Source: Rhizobiales bacterium 64-17 (lineage in GTDB: Bacteria; Pseudomonadota; Alphaproteobacteria; Rhizobiales; Xanthobacteraceae). From it: a DNA stretch of 64,000 nucleotides. The notes beneath the pieces are model-generated. The model ran no database searches. It was given only the letters and a program-made list of their open reading frames with translations, and had not been told where the DNA came from. This document shows positions 1-10,664 of this stretch, piece after piece. Location: the NCBI GenBank assembly GCA_001899285.1, contig MKWA01000023.1, positions 23,636-87,635 of the forward strand, read 5' to 3'. How positions within the stretch are numbered: position 1 is the stretch's first letter; every line of letters begins with the position of its first letter. The translations under genes and the position numbers were made by a program.

Positions 1-2242
1 CTTGTCCGACGACCGTATCATCCGCATCGGCACCTCGGACAATTTCTGGCAGATGGGCGACACCGGCCCGTGCGGCCCGTGCTCGGAGATCTTCATCGAC
101 CAGGGGCCGGCCCTGCAGGGCGGCCCGCCGGGCTCGCCCGACGAGGACGGCGACCGGTTCCTGGAATTCTGGAATCTGGTGTTCATGCAGTTCGACCAGA
201 TCGCGCCCGGCAATCGTCAGCCGCTGCCGCGGCCGTCGATCGACACCGGCATGGGCCTTGAGCGTATGGCGGCGATCCTGCAGGGCGTGCACTCGAACTA
301 CGACACCGATCTGTTCCGCGCGCTGATCGAGGCGGTGTCGCACGCGCTCGGCCGTGGCCCGACGCCGGAGAACCGTGCGTCCTATCGCGTCATCGCCGAC
401 CATCTGCGCGCCTCCTCGTTCCTGATCGCCGACGGCGTGCTGCCTTCGAACGAAGGCCGCGGCTATGTGCTGCGCCGGATCATGCGCCGCGCCATGCGCC
501 ACGCCGAACTGCTCGGCGCGCGTGATCCGCTGATGTGGAAGCTGGTGCCGGCGTTGACGCGTGAGATGGGGCAGGCCTATCCCGAACTCCTGCGCGCCGA
601 GGCGCTGATCACCGAGACGCTCAAGCTCGAGGAAACCCGTTTCCGCAAGACGCTGGAGCGCGGCCTCGTGATCCTCGACGACGCGTCGAAGTCGCTGAAG
701 AAGGGCGACATGTTCGACGGCGAGACGGCGTTCACGCTCTACGACACCTACGGCTTCCCGCTCGATCTGACGCAGGATGCGCTGCGCAACCGTGGCATCG
801 GCGTCGATCTCGCGTCGTTCACCGATGCGATGGAGCGGCAGAAGGCGAAGGCCCGCGAGAGCTGGAAGGGCTCGGGCGATGCCGCGACCGAGGCGGTGTG
901 GTTTGCTTTGCGCGAGAAGCTCGGCGCCACCGAATTCCTCGGCTATGAGACTGAGAAGGCCGAAGGCGTGGTCGCCGCGCTGGTCAAGGACGGCAAGGAG
1001 GTCGCGACGCTCGGCAAGGGCGAGACCGGCACCGTGGTCGTCAACCAGACGCCGTTCTACGGCGAGAGCGGTGGTCAGGTCGGCGATACCGGCGTGATGC
1101 TGGCCGACGGCGTGCGTTTTCGCGTCACCGACACGCAGAAAAAGGGCGGCGACCTGTTCATCCACACCGGCACGGTGGAGGAGGGCACGCTCAAGGGTGG
1201 CCTCGCACTCGCGCTGAATGTTGATCACGCGCGCCGCGCCGCGATCCGGCAGAACCATTCGGCGACGCATCTCCTGCACGAGGCGCTGCGGCAGGTGCTC
1301 GGCGATCATGTCGCGCAGAAGGGCTCGCTGGTCGCGCCCGATCGGCTGCGCTTCGACTTCTCGCATCCGAAGCCGCTGTCGGCCGACGAACTGGAGAAGG
1401 TCGAGGACATCGCCAACACCATCGTTCTCCAGAACGCACCGGTGACGACGCGGATCATGGCGCTGGACGATGCCCGCGCCTCCGGCGCGCGCGCGCTGTT
1501 CGGTGAGAAGTATGGCGACGAGGTTCGTGTCGTTGCGATGGGCGACACCGCCGAGGCGGGCAGCAACGCGCTCGGCTGGTCGGTCGAACTGTGCGGCGGC
1601 ACCCATGTGAAGCGCACCGGTGACATCGGCATCATCACCGGGCTCGCGGATTCCGGCGTCGCGGCCGGCGTGCGGCGGCTCGAGGCGCTGACCGGCACGG
1701 CGGCGCGCAAGGCCGCGAACGCCACGGCGCAACTCGTGAAGGCCGTGTCGTCGGAGCTGAAAGTGACGGTCGAGGATGTGCCGGCACGGCTCGCGGCGCT
1801 GGTCGAGGAGCGCAAGAAGTTCGAGCGCGAACTCGCCGATGCCAAACGCAAGCTGGCGATGAGCGGCGGCGGTGCCGCTGGCGGCTCCACGGGTGCGGCC
1901 GATAACATCGTCGAGGTCGGCGGCGTCAAATTCCTCAAGCTGTCGGTGAGCGGCCTGCCGAACAACGATCTCAAGGCACTGGTTGACGACGGCAAGGCCA
2001 AGATCAAGTCGGGCGTGGTCGCGGTAGCGAACAACGCGCCGGATGGCAAGGGTGGCCTCGTGGTCGGTGTCACCGCCGATCTCACGTCGCGCTTCAACGC
2101 GGTCGATCTGGTGCGCAAGGGCGCCGAGGCGCTGGGCGGCAAGGGCGGCGGCGGGCGTCCGGACATGGCGCAGGCCGGCGGGCCGGACGGCTCCAAGGCC
2201 GACGCGGCGCTCGCGGCGGTCGAGGCCGCGCTCGCGGGGTGA
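1..2242 (+). CDS. alaS: Alanine--tRNA ligase, 5'-truncated by the window edge
   Basis: Cytoplasmic class II aminoacyl-tRNA synthetase that charges tRNA-Ala and edits mischarged Ser/Gly. The 746 visible residues begin inside the catalytic domain ([13 protein letters not shown] near residue 20-30); family members are about 870-890 aa, so roughly 130-140 N-terminal residues lie upstream of the window. The editing domain zinc motifs are present: [11 protein letters not shown] near residue 420 and CGGTHV near 530. A coiled-coil/C-Ala segment follows, ending in the usual glycine-rich tail ([16 protein letters not shown]). The stop is TGA at 2240-2242. Alanyl-tRNA synthetases end this way in many alphaproteobacteria. 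No frameshift is seen. Confidence 0.98.
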   Translation, partial: LSDDRIIRIGTSDNFWQMGDTGPCGPCSEIFIDQGPALQGGPPGSPDEDGDRFLEFWNLVFMQFDQIAPGNRQPLPRPSIDTGMGLERMAAILQGVHSNYDTDLFRALIEAVSHALGRGPTPENRASYRVIADHLRASSFLIADGVLPSNEGRGYVLRRIMRRAMRHAELLGARDPLMWKLVPALTREMGQAYPELLRAEALITETLKLEETRFRKTLERGLVILDDASKSLKKGDMFDGETAFTLYDTYGFPLDLTQDALRNRGIGVDLASFTDAMERQKAKARESWKGSGDAATEAVWFALREKLGATEFLGYETEKAEGVVAALVKDGKEVATLGKGETGTVVVNQTPFYGESGGQVGDTGVMLADGVRFRVTDTQKKGGDLFIHTGTVEEGTLKGGLALALNVDHARRAAIRQNHSATHLLHEALRQVLGDHVAQKGSLVAPDRLRFDFSHPKPLSADELEKVEDIANTIVLQNAPVTTRIMALDDARASGARALFGEKYGDEVRVVAMGDTAEAGSNALGWSVELCGGTHVKRTGDIGIITGLADSGVAAGVRRLEALTGTAARKAANATAQLVKAVSSELKVTVEDVPARLAALVEERKKFERELADAKRKLAMSGGGAAGGSTGAADNIVEVGGVKFLKLSVSGLPNNDLKALVDDGKAKIKSGVVAVANNAPDGKGGLVVGVTADLTSRFNAVDLVRKGAEALGGKGGGGRPDMAQAGGPDGSKADAALAAVEAALAG

Positions 2243-2259
2243 ATGCGCTGCTTTCTCTT

Positions 2260-2411
2260 CCCTCTCCCTTTGAGGGAGAGGGTGCCGAGCGAACGTCAGT
2301 GAGCGAGGCGGGTGAGGGGTCGCTGTCTTAGGTCGTACGAGCAGACCCTTCACCCGGCTCGCGCTTTCGTTTCACTCAGCGCGATCCACCCTCTCCCACA
2401 AGGGGAGAGGG
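2260..2411. repeat. Intergenic palindromic repeat element (RPE/BIME-like)
   Basis: About 150 bp between alaS and the next gene. It starts with CCCTCTCCC facing GGGAGAGGG and ends with CCCTCTCCC facing GGGAGAGGG, and the interior halves (GAGCGAGGCGGGTGAGGGG and CCCTTCACCCGGCTCGCGC) are also roughly complementary. The whole can fold as one long imperfect stem with terminal hairpins. Such elements are dispersed in many Rhizobiales genomes and may act in transcript ends. No coding capacity is supported here. Confidence 0.7.
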
Positions 2412-2457
2412 TTTATCGTGTTTGCTACGCCAGACGATGCGAAGAGGAGATCGGTTG

Positions 2458-3063
2458 ATGATCACCACCGTCGAACAGCTCGAAGCCCTCTACGGCACGC
2501 CGGCGGAGCCGGCGTTGGTGAAGGAGGTGGATCATCTCACGCCGGAATACCGGCGACTGATCGAGCTGTCGCCGTTCGTGATCGTCGCCACGGCGGGACC
2601 GGACGGGCTCGACTGCTCGCCGCGCGGCGACGCCGGCGCGGTGGCGCGGGTCGCCGATGCGCGCACGGTGCTGCTGCCGGACCGGCGCGGCAACAACCGC
2701 ATCGACTCGCTGCGCAACGTGCTCGCGGATCCGCGCGTCGGTCTCTTGTTCCTCATTCCCGGCGCGGGCAACACGCTGCGTCTCAACGGCCGCGCCAGCC
2801 TCAGCGCCGATCCGGCTTTGCTCGACAGCTTCGTGATGGAAGGCAAGGCGCCGCGCAGCGTGATGATCGTGACGATCGAGAAGGTGTTCTTCCAGTGCGC
2901 GCGGGCGGTGATGCGCGCGGACCTGTGGAATCCCGACAAGCACGCGCCTCGCGCGGACGTGCCGACGCCGGGGCAGATCCTGTCGACGATCACCGATGCG
3001 CGCGTCGGCGGCAAAGCCTATGATGAGGCGTGGCTGCCGCGCGCCAAGGAGACGATGTGGTGA
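2458..3063 (+). CDS. Pyridoxamine 5'-phosphate oxidase-fold protein (MSMEG_1061-like family)
   Basis: 201-aa predicted cytoplasmic FMN-binding split-barrel protein. Seen: a conserved N-terminal sequence (VATAGPDGLDCSPRGD around residues 44-59), a DRRGNNRIDSLRN segment (about 77-89) typical of FMN-phosphate contact in this family, and FQCARAVMRADLW near residue 139-151, a hallmark of the MSMEG_1061-type PPOX subfamily. I chose the ATG at 2458 because GAAGAGGAG lies 8-16 bases upstream; an upstream in-frame ATG at 2422 lacks a good site. The substrate is unknown; related proteins reduce flavin/F420-type or quinone substrates, so annotation should stay at family level. Confidence 0.85.
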   Translation: MITTVEQLEALYGTPAEPALVKEVDHLTPEYRRLIELSPFVIVATAGPDGLDCSPRGDAGAVARVADARTVLLPDRRGNNRIDSLRNVLADPRVGLLFLIPGAGNTLRLNGRASLSADPALLDSFVMEGKAPRSVMIVTIEKVFFQCARAVMRADLWNPDKHAPRADVPTPGQILSTITDARVGGKAYDEAWLPRAKETMW

Positions 3064-3071
3064 GGACGATA

Positions 3072-3093
3072 GCCGGCGCGTGACAGCGCCGGC
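3072..3093. terminator. GC-rich hairpin between convergent genes
   Basis: Perfect 8-bp stem GCCGGCGC / GCGCCGGC with a 6-nt loop, just after the PPOX-gene stop and before the 3' end of the convergent GlsB-like gene. There is no T-run, so an intrinsic terminator role is only a guess. Confidence 0.35.
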
Positions 3094-3114
3094 GTCGGAT
3101 TGCAGGGCGTTGGA

Positions 3115-3402
3115 TCACACGGGCGGACGATTGCCCGGATCGGGAATGGCGCGTGCCGCGACCAGTCTGTTCCAGATGAACAGCACCACCACCGCGCCAA
3201 CGGTCGCGGTGATGAAGCCGGCGCCCTGATTGGGGCTGTACCAGCCGACCGCTTGCCCGATCCATGTGGCGAGGAACGCGCCGGCGATGCCGAGCACGGT
3301 GGTCAGGATGAAGCCCTGCGGATTGTTCGGGCCAGGCGACAGCATCCGCGCGATGATGCCGGCGACGAAGCCGACCAGAACGATCCAGAGAAAGGCGCCC
3401 AT
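3115..3402 (-). CDS. GlsB/YeaQ/YmgE-family stress membrane protein
   Basis: 95-aa inner-membrane protein of the transglycosylase-associated (YeaQ/YmgE) family. Three hydrophobic segments are visible: residues about 3-20 (GAFLWIVLVGFVAGIIARML), 30-50 and 60-82. The family signature GFVAGIIARMLSPG is followed by GFILTTVLGIAGAFLATWIG. Members are small, often induced by envelope or general stress; the molecular function is not known. It sits alone, upstream of the YidB-like gene on the same strand, and converges on the PPOX-fold gene. Confidence 0.9.
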   Translation of the reverse strand: MGAFLWIVLVGFVAGIIARMLSPGPNNPQGFILTTVLGIAGAFLATWIGQAVGWYSPNQGAGFITATVGAVVVLFIWNRLVAARAIPDPGNRPPV

Positions 3403-3458
3403 GTTTGCGTCTCCAAAACGAATATATCCCGAACCGGGGTGTTACGCAGGATAGCGGG

Positions 3459-4133
3459 TCAGTCCCGCATCATACGGGACATTTCGTCATGCGTCGGCAT
3501 CCGTCCGTCGGGCGTCAGCCGGTTGACGAATTCCGGAAGCTGTTGCGACAGGCCGTTCAGCAGATCGACCTGCGACACGCCGGCCTGTTCGGCGAGCGAG
3601 TTCACCGTGTCGTCGCCCAGCGTCTTGCGGATGTCGTCGGGGGACACGGTGTGGTTGTTGCCGCTGCCGACCCACGACTTCGTCGCGTCACCGTGGCCGT
3701 TCTGCTCGAACTGGCGCAGCAGATCATCGAGGCCGCCGCGCAGCGCGCCGCCGCTGCCGGCTCCGCCGCCAAGCAGTCCGCCGAGGAGACCACCCAATCC
3801 GCCGCCGAGCGCGCCGCCCAGTCCACCGGGAAGGGCGCTACCAGCTCCACCGCCGGCACCGCCACCCAGCGCACCACCGAGGCCGCCGGGCAGGAGACCG
3901 CCGAGAATGCTGCCGAGATCGTTGCCGCCCTGTTGCGGCTGCGGCGCGGGCGCATTGCCGGCCGGCGCGGCCTGGGGCTGGCCGCCGCTCATCGATTTCA
4001 CCGCCTTGTAGGCGAGCAAAGCAAGCATCGCCATGGTGATCGGCGACATGCCGCCGGACGATTGACCGCTCTGGCCCGACGAGCCGCCGCGCGGTCCGTT
4101 CTGCATGCCGTTGAGAATATCCATCAGGCCCAT
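3459..4133 (-). CDS. YidB-like (DUF937) protein with glycine-rich centre
   Basis: 224-aa protein of the YidB/DUF937 family. The N-terminus (MGLMDILNGMQNG) and the C-terminal helical domain (QFEQNGHGDATKSWVGSGNNHTVSPDDI, then LGDDTVNSLAEQAG and LLNGLSQQLPEFVNRLTPDG) are typical of YidB. In between, roughly residues 70-140, is a low-complexity Gly/Leu stretch built of repeats such as GGLGGALGG and GGLLGGLLGG. The start is the ATG at 4133, 8 bases after AAGGA; a further in-frame ATG at 4154 has no site. YidB function is unknown; homologues have been linked to cell-surface or stress roles. Confidence 0.85.
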   Translation of the reverse strand: MGLMDILNGMQNGPRGGSSGQSGQSSGGMSPITMAMLALLAYKAVKSMSGGQPQAAPAGNAPAPQPQQGGNDLGSILGGLLPGGLGGALGGGAGGGAGSALPGGLGGALGGGLGGLLGGLLGGGAGSGGALRGGLDDLLRQFEQNGHGDATKSWVGSGNNHTVSPDDIRKTLGDDTVNSLAEQAGVSQVDLLNGLSQQLPEFVNRLTPDGRMPTHDEMSRMMRD

Positions 4134-4272
4134 CGCGAAAGTCCTTTCCAGCAAAAATGGCGTCCGCCCCTACAAGTAGGATAGCACCATGCGGCGGCAA
4201 GATGGCAGATGACATCGCCCGCGCGCTCGTTCTAACGTTGCCGCGAAGCATTCGATCCATGCCGTCCGATGC

Positions 4273-4304
4273 GTATCATCCGATACATGTCATCGGCGTG
4301 ACAT
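4273..4304. promoter_or_regulatory. Two adjacent short inverted repeats upstream of the DUF3597 gene
   Basis: GTATC-ATCC-GATAC at 4273-4286 is followed at once by ATGTCA-TCGGCG-TGACAT at 4287-4304. They lie 45-75 bases before the start of the DUF3597 gene, in the divergent gap with the YidB-like gene. A regulatory role is inferred from position only. Confidence 0.3.
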
Positions 4305-4348
4305 GAACGGATGTTTCGTTTTGAATGAATTTTTCAGGGAGTACGTTG

Positions 4349-4714
4349 ATGAGCATCTTTGGGTCGATCATGTCGGCAATCTTCGGCAAGGCCGAGGCCG
4401 CGCCTGCGGGCGGTAGCGCAGCACCAGCGTCCATGCCGAGCGGAGCGGCGCCCCTGTCCAATGTTGATGTGGAGAAGGTGCTGACCGATCTCGCCTCCAA
4501 GAACAAGGAGAAGCTCGACTGGCGCAAGTCGATCGTCGATCTGATGAAACTGCTCGGCCTCGACTCGAGCCTCGGCGCGCGCAAGGAGCTGGCCAAGGAG
4601 CTTGGCTATACCGGCGACACCAACGATTCTGCCTCGATGAACATCTGGCTGCACAAGCAGGTGATGCAGAAGCTCGCCGCCAACGGCGGCAAGGTGCCGG
4701 CCGACCTGCATTAA
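4349..4714 (+). CDS. DUF3597 domain-containing protein
   Basis: 121-aa protein with an N-terminal MSIFGSIMSAIFGKAEA segment, an Ala/Pro/Ser linker to about residue 42, then a helical DUF3597 domain (VDVEKVLTDLASKNKEKLDW, SIVDLMKLLGLDSSLGARKELAKELGY, MNIWLHKQVMQKLAANGG). The domain resembles LysM-associated and KTSC-associated helical modules; no enzymatic residues are evident. The start at 4349 follows AGGGAG with an 8-base spacing; an earlier in-frame ATG at 4325 has no such site. A strong terminator follows. Function unknown. Confidence 0.85.
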   Translation: MSIFGSIMSAIFGKAEAAPAGGSAAPASMPSGAAPLSNVDVEKVLTDLASKNKEKLDWRKSIVDLMKLLGLDSSLGARKELAKELGYTGDTNDSASMNIWLHKQVMQKLAANGGKVPADLH

Positions 4715-4731
4715 CGGCGCGAGCCACGATT

Positions 4732-4763
4732 AAAAAAAACGGCGCCCGTGAGGGCGCCGTTTT
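4732..4763. terminator. Bidirectional intrinsic terminator
   Basis: A-run (4732-4739), stem ACGGCGCC..GGCGCCGT, then TTTTCG. It separates the convergent DUF3597 gene and icd and has a T-run for each strand. Confidence 0.9.
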
Positions 4764-4786
4764 CGTTTCCGGACGGAGATGCGATC

Positions 4787-5998
4787 CTACGCCATCGCCT
4801 TCTGCAAATTCTGGTCGATCTTGTCGAGGAAGCCCGTGGTCGACAGCCAGTGCTGATCGGCACCGACCAGCAACGCGAGATCCTTGGTCATGTCGCCGGA
4901 TTCCACGGTGTCGACCGTGACCTTCTCCAGCGTCTTGGCGAATGTCGCCAGCGCATCGTTGCCATCGAGCTTGGCGCGATGCGCGAGGCCGCGCGTCCAC
5001 GCGAAGATCGACGCGACGGAGTTGGTCGAGGTTTCCTGTCCCTTCTGATGCTGACGATAGTGGCGCGTCACGGTGCCGTGCGCGGCTTCCGCTTCCACCA
5101 CCTTGCCGTCCGGCGTCATCAACACCGAGGTCATCAGGCCGAGCGAGCCGAAGCCTTGCGCGACTACGTCCGACTGCACGTCGCCGTCGTAATTCTTGCA
5201 CGCCCAGACATAGCCGCCGGACCACTTCATCGCCGCCGCCACCATGTCGTCGATCAGGCGATGCTCGTAGGTGAGCTTGCGCTTGTCGAACTCGGCCTTG
5301 AATTCCTTGTCGAACACTTCGCGGAAGATATCCATGAAGCGCCCGTCATACGCCTTGAGAATGGTGTTCTTGGTCGAGAGATAGACCGGATAATTCCGGT
5401 TGAGGCCGTAGTTCAGCGACGCGCGGGCGAAGTCGCGGATCGAGTCGTCGAGATTGTACATCGCCATCGTGACGCCGGAGGAGGGCGCGTCGAACACGTC
5501 GTGCTCGATCACCTTGCCGTCCTTGCCCTCGAACTTGATGGTCAGCTTGCCGGGACCGGGAAAGCGGAAGTCGGTGGCGCGGTACTGATCGCCGTAGGCG
5601 TGGCGGCCGATGATGATCGGCTGGGTCCAGCCGGGAACGAGGCGCGGCACGTTCTGGCAGATGATCGGCTCGCGGAAGATCACGCCGCCGAGGATGTTGC
5701 GGATGGTGCCGTTCGGCGAGCGCCACATCTTCTTGAGATTGAACTCCTTCACGCGGCCTTCGTCCGGCGTGATGGTGGCGCACTTCACGGCGACGCCGAC
5801 CTTCCGGGTCATTTCCGCCGAATCGACCGTCACCCGGTCGTCGGTGGCATCGCGGTTCTCGATGCTGAGATCGTAGTACAGCAACTCGATGTCGAGATAA
5901 GGATGGATCAGCTTGTCCTTGATCAGCTTCCAGATGATCCGGGTCATCTCGTCGCCGTCCATTTCGACGACGGGATTCTTCACCTTGATCTTCGCCAT
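4787..5998 (-). CDS. icd: NADP-dependent isocitrate dehydrogenase, dimeric eukaryotic-type
   Basis: 403-aa TCA-cycle enzyme that oxidatively decarboxylates isocitrate to 2-oxoglutarate, making NADPH. Its sequence is collinear with the animal cytosolic IDH1 type: the substrate loop SPNGTIRN puts Ser94, Asn96 and Arg100 at the same numbers as IDH1, Arg109 is in FREP, and Arg132 is in [10 protein letters not shown]. The IDH/IMDH signature [21 protein letters not shown] lies near residues 268-290. Length is that of the family and both ends are intact. It is a single-gene unit with a terminator downstream. A second, non-homologous IDH lies 1.3 kb upstream on the same strand. Confidence 0.98.
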   Translation of the reverse strand: MAKIKVKNPVVEMDGDEMTRIIWKLIKDKLIHPYLDIELLYYDLSIENRDATDDRVTVDSAEMTRKVGVAVKCATITPDEGRVKEFNLKKMWRSPNGTIRNILGGVIFREPIICQNVPRLVPGWTQPIIIGRHAYGDQYRATDFRFPGPGKLTIKFEGKDGKVIEHDVFDAPSSGVTMAMYNLDDSIRDFARASLNYGLNRNYPVYLSTKNTILKAYDGRFMDIFREVFDKEFKAEFDKRKLTYEHRLIDDMVAAAMKWSGGYVWACKNYDGDVQSDVVAQGFGSLGLMTSVLMTPDGKVVEAEAAHGTVTRHYRQHQKGQETSTNSVASIFAWTRGLAHRAKLDGNDALATFAKTLEKVTVDTVESGDMTKDLALLVGADQHWLSTTGFLDKIDQNLQKAMA

Positions 5999-6155
5999 TT
6001 TTATTGAGCCGTTTGGTGGGAGGGATCGACGTATCTCTTCACCAAACTGTTATTGCGGCCGGTTCCGTTCTTCAACTCCGTAATCTGGGAAAAGGGCTGC
6101 TATCGCGTTAAACTGCGCCGGTTTCCTGCCCGTTGCTCGCAAAGGAGGCACTGAG

Positions 6156-6644
6156 ATGGCCACTGTCGTGCTCAATCGCCGCAATCTTCTGGTGGCGGGC
6201 GGTTCCGTTCTGGCTGCCGGAGCGTCCGGCCTGGTGTTGCCCGCTGGCGCGCAAGGACTCGCGCCGACTGCGTCGATGTCGGGCGGCGCCAACAATTACA
6301 TCAAGGGCGCGCCGGTCGTGGAGCGGATCGGCAAGGGCGGTTTCTGGATGAGCGGCACCGTGCGTCGCGCCGGCGACGGCGCGCCGCTCGCCGGGCAACG
6401 CATCCAGATCTGGGCGCATACGACGGAAGGGCGCGAGGAAGACGAACGCAGCCACGGTGCGACGCTGACCGACAAGAATGGCGCGTTCCGTCTCGAGATG
6501 CCGCAGATCATTCCGATCTTCGGCCAGCCGCACGGTCATCTCGCCTATGACAGCGGTCAATTCAAAACGGTCTTCCTGCGCCCCGTGATGCGAAGCGCAA
6601 AGGTGAACAGCCTCGAAGCGCACTTTGTTCTCCAGCCGGCCTGA
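6156..6644 (+). CDS. Tat-exported intradiol-dioxygenase-like protein, short form
   Basis: 162-aa exported protein. An N-terminal twin-arginine signal is clear (NRRNLLVAGGSVLAAGASGLV, residues 7-27, cleaved near AGA-QG). The rest is a small transthyretin-like/intradiol ring-cleavage fold: SGTVRRAGDGAPLAGQRIQIW (about 66-86), DKNGAFRLEMP (about 107-117) and a PHGHLAY motif near 128-134 that matches the His-x-His iron ligands of intradiol dioxygenases. The tyrosine ligand normally found after the QIW strand is not seen (the segment reads AHTTEGREEDERSHG), so ring cleavage is doubtful. It is 20 bases upstream of, and probably co-transcribed with, a ferric-reductase-like membrane gene. Confidence 0.8.
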   Translation: MATVVLNRRNLLVAGGSVLAAGASGLVLPAGAQGLAPTASMSGGANNYIKGAPVVERIGKGGFWMSGTVRRAGDGAPLAGQRIQIWAHTTEGREEDERSHGATLTDKNGAFRLEMPQIIPIFGQPHGHLAYDSGQFKTVFLRPVMRSAKVNSLEAHFVLQPA

Positions 6645-6664
6645 TCGTCGTTGAGAATAAACGG

Positions 6665-7291
6665 ATGCCAATGGCCCGGAAGACCCTGATCTGGGGCCTG
6701 CTTGCCGTCGCTGTTGGCGTGCCGATCGCCGCTGCGGCAACAAGCGAGCAACTCGCCTGGCGCGGGCCGGTCTACATCATCGCCGGATTTGCGGGCATTG
6801 CGGCGCTGGCGCTGGTGCTCGTGCAGCCCTTGCTGATCGGCGGATACCTGCCGGGGCTGGAGACCTATCGCGGACGCCGCGCGCATCGCTTTATCGGTGG
6901 CGCGCTGGTCGCCGCAGTGGTGATCCATGTCATCGGTCTCTGGATTACCAGCCCACCGGACATGATCGACGCGCTGACCTTCACATCGCCGACGCCGTTC
7001 TCGCCGTTCGGAGTGGTGGCGATGTGGGCGATCTTTGCCGTCGCGCTGTTGGCTTTCATCCGCCGCCGTTTGGGGCTGCGCACATGGCGCATTGCGCACA
7101 TGTCGCTCGCGGCGGTGATTGTCGCGGGCAGCGTCGTGCACGCCGTGCTGATCGAGGGCACGATGGAGACGATGACGAAGGTGGCGCTCTGCGCGCTGGT
7201 CGTCGCCGCGGCCGCCAAGGTGATGATCGACCTTTGGGCGCGGCAAAACAAAACCCGCCCGATGAATTCGCCACCGGGCGGGTCGCGTTAG
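6665..7291 (+). CDS. Ferric-reductase-like transmembrane (bis-heme) protein
   Basis: 208-aa integral membrane protein with about six hydrophobic segments (around residues 8-25, 34-58, 74-95, 113-132, 144-165, 172-190). Two histidine pairs have the exact spacing of ferric reductase/cytochrome b superfamilies: His74/His88 and His145/His159, each 14 apart in neighbouring helices, which suggests two stacked b hemes. There is no flavin/NAD(P)H domain, as in MsrQ-type proteins. The start is ATG 6665 or ATG 6671 two codons later. It follows the Tat-exported dioxygenase-like gene and likely passes electrons to or from it; that partnership is inferred from context. Confidence 0.85.
   Translation: MPMARKTLIWGLLAVAVGVPIAAAATSEQLAWRGPVYIIAGFAGIAALALVLVQPLLIGGYLPGLETYRGRRAHRFIGGALVAAVVIHVIGLWITSPPDMIDALTFTSPTPFSPFGVVAMWAIFAVALLAFIRRRLGLRTWRIAHMSLAAVIVAGSVVHAVLIEGTMETMTKVALCALVVAAAAKVMIDLWARQNKTRPMNSPPGGSR
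7251..7288. terminator. Hairpin overlapping the 3' end of the ferric-reductase-like gene
   Basis: ACCCGCCCG (7253-7261) pairs with CGGGCGGGT (7275-7283). It lies within the last codons of the + strand gene and just past the stop of the convergent monomeric icd, where an A-rich stretch (CAAAACAAAA) gives a T-rich tail on the minus strand. It probably ends the monomeric icd transcript. Confidence 0.6.
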
Positions 7292-7303
7292 TCAGCCGTC
7301 GCC

Positions 7304-9676
<2,373 letters not shown>

Positions 9677-9763
9677 CTATGCACCATGACGTTAGGCGTG
9701 GCCCGTTTCGCCGTGATATGACGGCGCCGGACAGGCCCTCCGGCCTGCGGGGGAGCCGCAAAA

Positions 9764-10654
9764 GTGCCTGAAAAATCGGCATTTCAAGCCATGCGCGGGG
9801 CGACCGGGCGACTGCGCCGGTCGCTGCGGCAGCGGATGCTGACGCCGGTGATGCTGGGCGTGCGCTCGTTCCGCGAGGCCGTGCTCAATGCGCTCGCCGC
9901 GCGGGGACACCTGGTCTATTGCCGGCTGCCGCAGGGCAATTTTTTCGTCGATCCGTCGGACCGGGTGATTGGTTCCTGGCTGATGTGGCACGGCCGCTGG
10001 CAGCGCGAGGAGATCGAGCAGGCGATCGCGCAACTGGCGCAGGCCGGCCGGCTGCCCGCGGGCGGCGTGTTCGTCGATGCCGGCGCCAATATCGGCACCC
10101 AGACGGTCTATGCCATGCGCTCCGGCCATTTCGGCCGCGCGGTGGCGTTCGAGCCGGAGCCGCGCAACGCCGAACTGCTGCGGATGAATGTCGCCGCCAA
10201 CGGTATGGGCGACCGCGTGGCAGTGGTGGAGAAGGCGCTCGGCGCGACCAGCGGCACCGCGACCTTGCATCTGCATCCGCGCAACAAGGGGGCCCACGCG
10301 ATCGGCGCGGCGCCCTCGCTCGACGGGACCGAAAGCGTGTCGGTGCCTCTGACGCGGCTCGATACCGAACTCGCGGTACTCGGCATCGCGCCGGAGACCA
10401 TCGGCCTGATCTGGATCGACGTAGAAGGCGCGGAGGTCGATCTGCTGCGCGGGCTCGGCGATCTCGTCGGCCGCGTGCCGCTCGCCATCGAATACGGGCC
10501 GGAGCGGTTTTCCTCGGCGGAAGGCGAGGCGTTCCGTGCCTCGCTGCACGCCCATTACACGACTCTGCGGCGGCTGGGGCCAGGTGATGCGCAAGCCGAG
10601 CCGATCGCCGCGCTTGACCGCATCACCTCGATCACCGACATCCTGCTCTACTAA
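9764..10654 (+). CDS. FkbM-family SAM-dependent methyltransferase
   Basis: 296-aa predicted O-methyltransferase. The SAM-binding motif I is VFVDAGANIGTQTVYAM (about residues 102-118), followed by the acidic loop AVAFEPEPRNAELLRMNVAANG, and the FkbM signature IGLIWIDVEGAEVDLLRGL near 212-230. The first 60 residues are Arg-rich with an amphipathic look and no signal peptide. I used the GTG at 9764 because GGGGGAG lies 8 bases upstream; ATG 9791 is an alternative. FkbM proteins methylate sugars or polyketide-like hydroxyls; the acceptor here is unknown. The gene is followed 10 bases later by trmJ-like on the same strand. Confidence 0.9.
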   Translation: MPEKSAFQAMRGATGRLRRSLRQRMLTPVMLGVRSFREAVLNALAARGHLVYCRLPQGNFFVDPSDRVIGSWLMWHGRWQREEIEQAIAQLAQAGRLPAGGVFVDAGANIGTQTVYAMRSGHFGRAVAFEPEPRNAELLRMNVAANGMGDRVAVVEKALGATSGTATLHLHPRNKGAHAIGAAPSLDGTESVSVPLTRLDTELAVLGIAPETIGLIWIDVEGAEVDLLRGLGDLVGRVPLAIEYGPERFSSAEGEAFRASLHAHYTTLRRLGPGDAQAEPIAALDRITSITDILLY

Positions 10655-10664
10655 TCGGATGTGA

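Noticed and set aside
4748..6007. A 419-codon + strand open frame
   Set aside because: It is antisense to the well conserved dimeric icd and has His/Arg/Val-rich shadow composition.
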